DNA from: Nymphaea colorata
Taxonomy: Eukaryota; Streptophyta; Magnoliopsida; Nymphaeales; Nymphaeaceae
Length of the DNA stretch: 64,000 nt
Reading direction: 5' to 3'
NCBI RefSeq assembly: GCF_008831285.2
Contig: NC_045149.1
Location: 17,995,035 to 18,059,034, forward strand
The notes beneath the pieces were generated by a model that did no database searches, was not told the DNA's origin, and saw nothing but the letters and a program-made list of their open reading frames with translations. Below, one piece after another: positions 61,401-64,000 of the stretch. Position 1 is the stretch's first letter. Every line of letters begins with the position of its first letter. Position numbers and translations under genes: made by a program.

Positions 61401-63710
61401 AATAGCTAGGGACCCAACTAAGCTGTAGATGATTGTCCTGCAAAGTGGAAAATGCTTAGGTTTCACCATACTGAGCAAATACAGAGAAAGGATGACTTAC
61501 ATATGCAGAAAACTATCAAAAAAGGTGAATTTACCTCACTACCATACAAAAGAATAGAGCACCAAAAGTCACAAGCAGCTAACTGCAAATTTTCATTTGG
61601 AGAATACAACACTGGCTTCCATAGCAAAAGTTTAGAATAACATTTAATGGAAGGAACTGTTTCAAAATTAACAAAAATTTCAAGTCGTAAACTTACACAG
61701 GTGAAAGGTCCACATTGCCATAGAATCTTCTATTGATCCGCTTGTTAACACCAAATTTGTCAGCCAATTATTTAGTAGAAGGCATTCTGAAAACTTCCGT
61801 GCTACGCCATGAAAAATAGGAAGTCAAGATGAAATTTCAAGATATTGAATATTTTAGCAGCATCTCTGGAGATATGGCAAAGAAGAATGTGTAAACATTG
61901 AAACCACTACAAATGGATTATCTAAACCCAGTTACATTAATCATTACAAGGAATATTAGAAGATCAAATACATCAAGTACTCTACAGGGCCCAAAAGAAT
62001 GAAGTGCATTAGTATAGCAAGAGAGTTGAAAGACCTACATGAAATGATTCTCATTATACTCTTCGAGGAAAGACCAACTGAGATTCGACATATTTGACAG
62101 CCTTCAATAACTACACTAATTCTTTGTGCAATATTATACCTATTTAAGCAAACCATGTGTGCAACAATCACCAGGTTAGACTGTAGGATGACATGAAGAA
62201 ACAACAGAAGGTTGTCAACAAAAGCATCGACGCTGAAGTAGTTTGTGTAGTATACTTGTCCCAACTTTTGCAGTTACATCTAACAGAATATCTTTTATGG
62301 TCCTTTCCAAACATTCTAGACACGTGGATGTGATATGCAAGCCCGAAAACATAAAACGTGCATCATGGTCACTGCTTCGATGAGAAGTAAAATTTTATAA
62401 GGACTTAAAGTTCAAGAACAACCTTATAAAATTTGATGCTTATAATTCCTTGTCTGCAGCAAAATAAAGTAATCCAAAAGCCCATATTGGACATAGGGAA
62501 GCTGTTTGACAGGGACAAACACAAAATGGACATTGGAGCCATTTTGTGTCGTTGCACGGATCACCATCTGTGTAAATTTGAGCAGGCCCCACTACGTGCT
62601 CTTGTTAATTTGTTTGTGCACTTGCAGATATTACACAAGTATTCTGCTTTCGGCGCTAAAAAGGGCAAGGGCAGGAACGAGCACAGCTACAGAACCATTT
62701 TAAGCGCTTGAATTGATTATAGACTATAGAATAGATTTTAGAGATCCCGAAGCATGCTTCATGAAGAATCAACAGAGTACAGTACAATATGAACCTGAAC
62801 CGAGATACTTACTTTCCTCATCAGATGAACTGAACTTTGGACCGATCTCATTGTCAATAACGCATTTTAACATATTGCAATTCCCAATTGCAGGTGTAGG
62901 AGGAGAAGCCGGCAAAGCTTTCTGAAGCAAAAGATAACTAAACTTTAGAGAAAGACATATAGTAATGCGCAACAAACCAATCACCACGACAACTACTTCA
63001 TTCTTACACCTTGTTCACCATATAAACACAATAGCAGGTATTAAAAAAAAAAATTAAAGTAACTTCATTGATCAACGGGAATCAGAATATCATTGAAATG
63101 TCTGAAGTCTGCTGCGGAATTGGAGAGAGGAAAATCGGATAGGAACGTGAACAACCTGACTGCCGAAAACACGAAGGCCCCACGAGGGAATCTCTTCTTC
63201 CGTCACTATTTCCTTCACCTGATGGATTTGAAACAGAAAACGGCCGTTACCAACAACCCACTGCTACAAAATTAAGTTCTATCATCTATCGAATTCGCAA
63301 ATGTATGATGAAACTATGAGCATAGAGATTCTTCACTTGTTTTTCGCATTCATCAACAAATTTAGATAGTAGAGCCTCCTTGTCTCTTTCATGGTAGTCG
63401 CCGTCGTCCGAAATCGCGCGCTTTCTGACGTTCGCCCGCTTAACCTCTGCTGTCGCGTTTTTGCTCTTCTCCGCGTAAAAATCGTCGACAAGGTCGTCTA
63501 ATCCGATCACCCTTTTGCTCCTGGGCCAGAGAAAAACGCAAAATCGTTCGACACCGAGAACTAAGAAGATGGGCGAAATGGGGAAACTGGAGTCCGGAAA
63601 GAAAAATCGAATACCAAGCGGAGGCAAGTTCGTTACCGCTTCTTGGCGGAGCCCAGCTGGTTCAGGAGCAAGTCCTCGGCCTCGAAATCCAGAGGCGCAT
63701 CGACGTCCAT
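58404..63710 (-). CDS. ASAP1/NSE6-like protein (At2g28130 type, putative SMC5/6 partner)
   Basis: Minus-strand exons in coding order: 63710-63637, 63520-63337, 63218-63156, 62921-62813, 61786-61697, 61611-61535, 61437-61323, 60732-60660, 60516-60325, 59029-58909, 58788-58564, 58484-58404. All junctions are GT-AG and in phase, giving 467 aa. Landmarks: an acidic start (MDVDAPLDFEAEDLLL), GLDDLVDDFYAEKSK, EEEIPSWGLRVFG, WVPSYLELKDALEVYGYL, DGPPRNIRLLLKVIAACCQ, FLERRLEGISL, SFFTDDEWEVSS, ADNWLLSNSLL and RNCSCQITCTDWRSYASK. The order agrees with the single-copy plant family I remember as At2g28130, reported as ASAP1, the SNI1 partner proposed to be the plant NSE6 of the SMC5/6 DNA-repair complex. 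The gene model is strong; the functional name rests on memory. An in-frame tandem acceptor (TAGCAG) starts the tenth exon, so a one-serine variant is possible. Confidence 0.8.
59979..60044. repeat. C-rich tract (G-rich in the transcript)
   Basis: Successive runs of 3 to 10 C separated by single A, T or G bases. The host gene reads the minus strand, so its intron 9 carries G runs able to form G-quadruplexes. Confidence 0.85.
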
Positions 63711-64000
63711 CAGGAGCCCAACAGGGGAGAGACGGAGGGAATGAAGGAGGGAGGTGGAAGAATTCGAGAATGGCGGGAACCAGAAGCCCTAAACCGTTGT
63801 GCCCCTTCCGATCATATGATCGACGCTCTGTTTTGAAACTCGCGGGCCGCTGCAGATAGCGGGAAGAGGCTTTTATGCAACACTGCTGTTACTGCTGTAT
63901 ACGATATCATGCTGCGATTGGTGGATTGAGTAATGTCTCTTGCTGGAACATTGACTTTCAAGTAGCAACATGGCTTTATGCAGCGGTTGCCGATAGATCG
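63711..64000. other. 5' leader and promoter of the ASAP1-like gene
   Basis: The first 150 bases are GC-rich and purine-rich on the plus strand, as expected of the leader and promoter of the minus-strand gene. No clear TATA box on the minus strand. The plus-strand frame 63515-63859 is a shadow. Confidence 0.4.

Noticed and set aside
61956-62264. Minus-strand frame starting YYTNYFSVDAFVDNLL as an extra exon of the ASAP1-like gene
   Set aside because: The phase-1 junction from 62813 to 61786 already gives a continuous family-like protein; adding this frame breaks the phase and has no good acceptor.
62433-62711. Plus-strand 92-residue frame
   Set aside because: Lies in intron 4 of the minus-strand ASAP1-like gene and has no recognisable motif.

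Overview
The window is nuclear DNA from a flowering plant. Every gene has short exons split by canonical GT-AG introns, and the products match plant families. The intergenic DNA is AT-rich and full of microsatellites, terminal-inverted-repeat elements and decayed LINE pieces. The species cannot be resolved from the sequence. Five protein-coding genes can be supported.

Layout. 1-4748: repeats, a possible F-box relic and an array of GAGCTC-rich tandem repeats. 4749-5688 (+): two-exon, multi-pass membrane protein. 5689-8192: a broken LINE on the minus strand and AT-rich filler. 8193-22242 (+): a complete 17-exon DNA ligase 1 gene (764 aa) with repeat-filled introns and an in-frame N-terminal extension that looks like an organelle presequence. 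22243-24893: a duplicated non-coding stretch. 24894-27370 (-): an 8-exon soluble inorganic pyrophosphatase. 27371-39601: gene-free, with several MITE-like elements and local duplications. 39602-40480 (-): a two-exon DUF1635-type protein. 40481-58403: gene-poor and repeat-rich, with a LINE 3' tail and LTR-like remnants. 58404-63710 (-): a 12-exon gene (467 aa) that I match from memory to plant At2g28130/ASAP1-like proteins, the proposed NSE6-like partner of SNI1 in the SMC5/6 complex.

The genes do not form an operon or an obvious cluster. Two of the five (DNA ligase 1 and the proposed SMC5/6 partner) act in genome maintenance, but they lie about 36 kb apart in opposite orientation, so this is probably coincidence. 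I joined exons by hand, checking reading phase at every junction and comparing with remembered family sequences. I found no convincing undescribed system. The items most worth a second look are the two alternative starts of the ligase gene, the identity of the 12-exon gene, the nested GAGCTC tandem array and several apparently unclassified dispersed repeat families.
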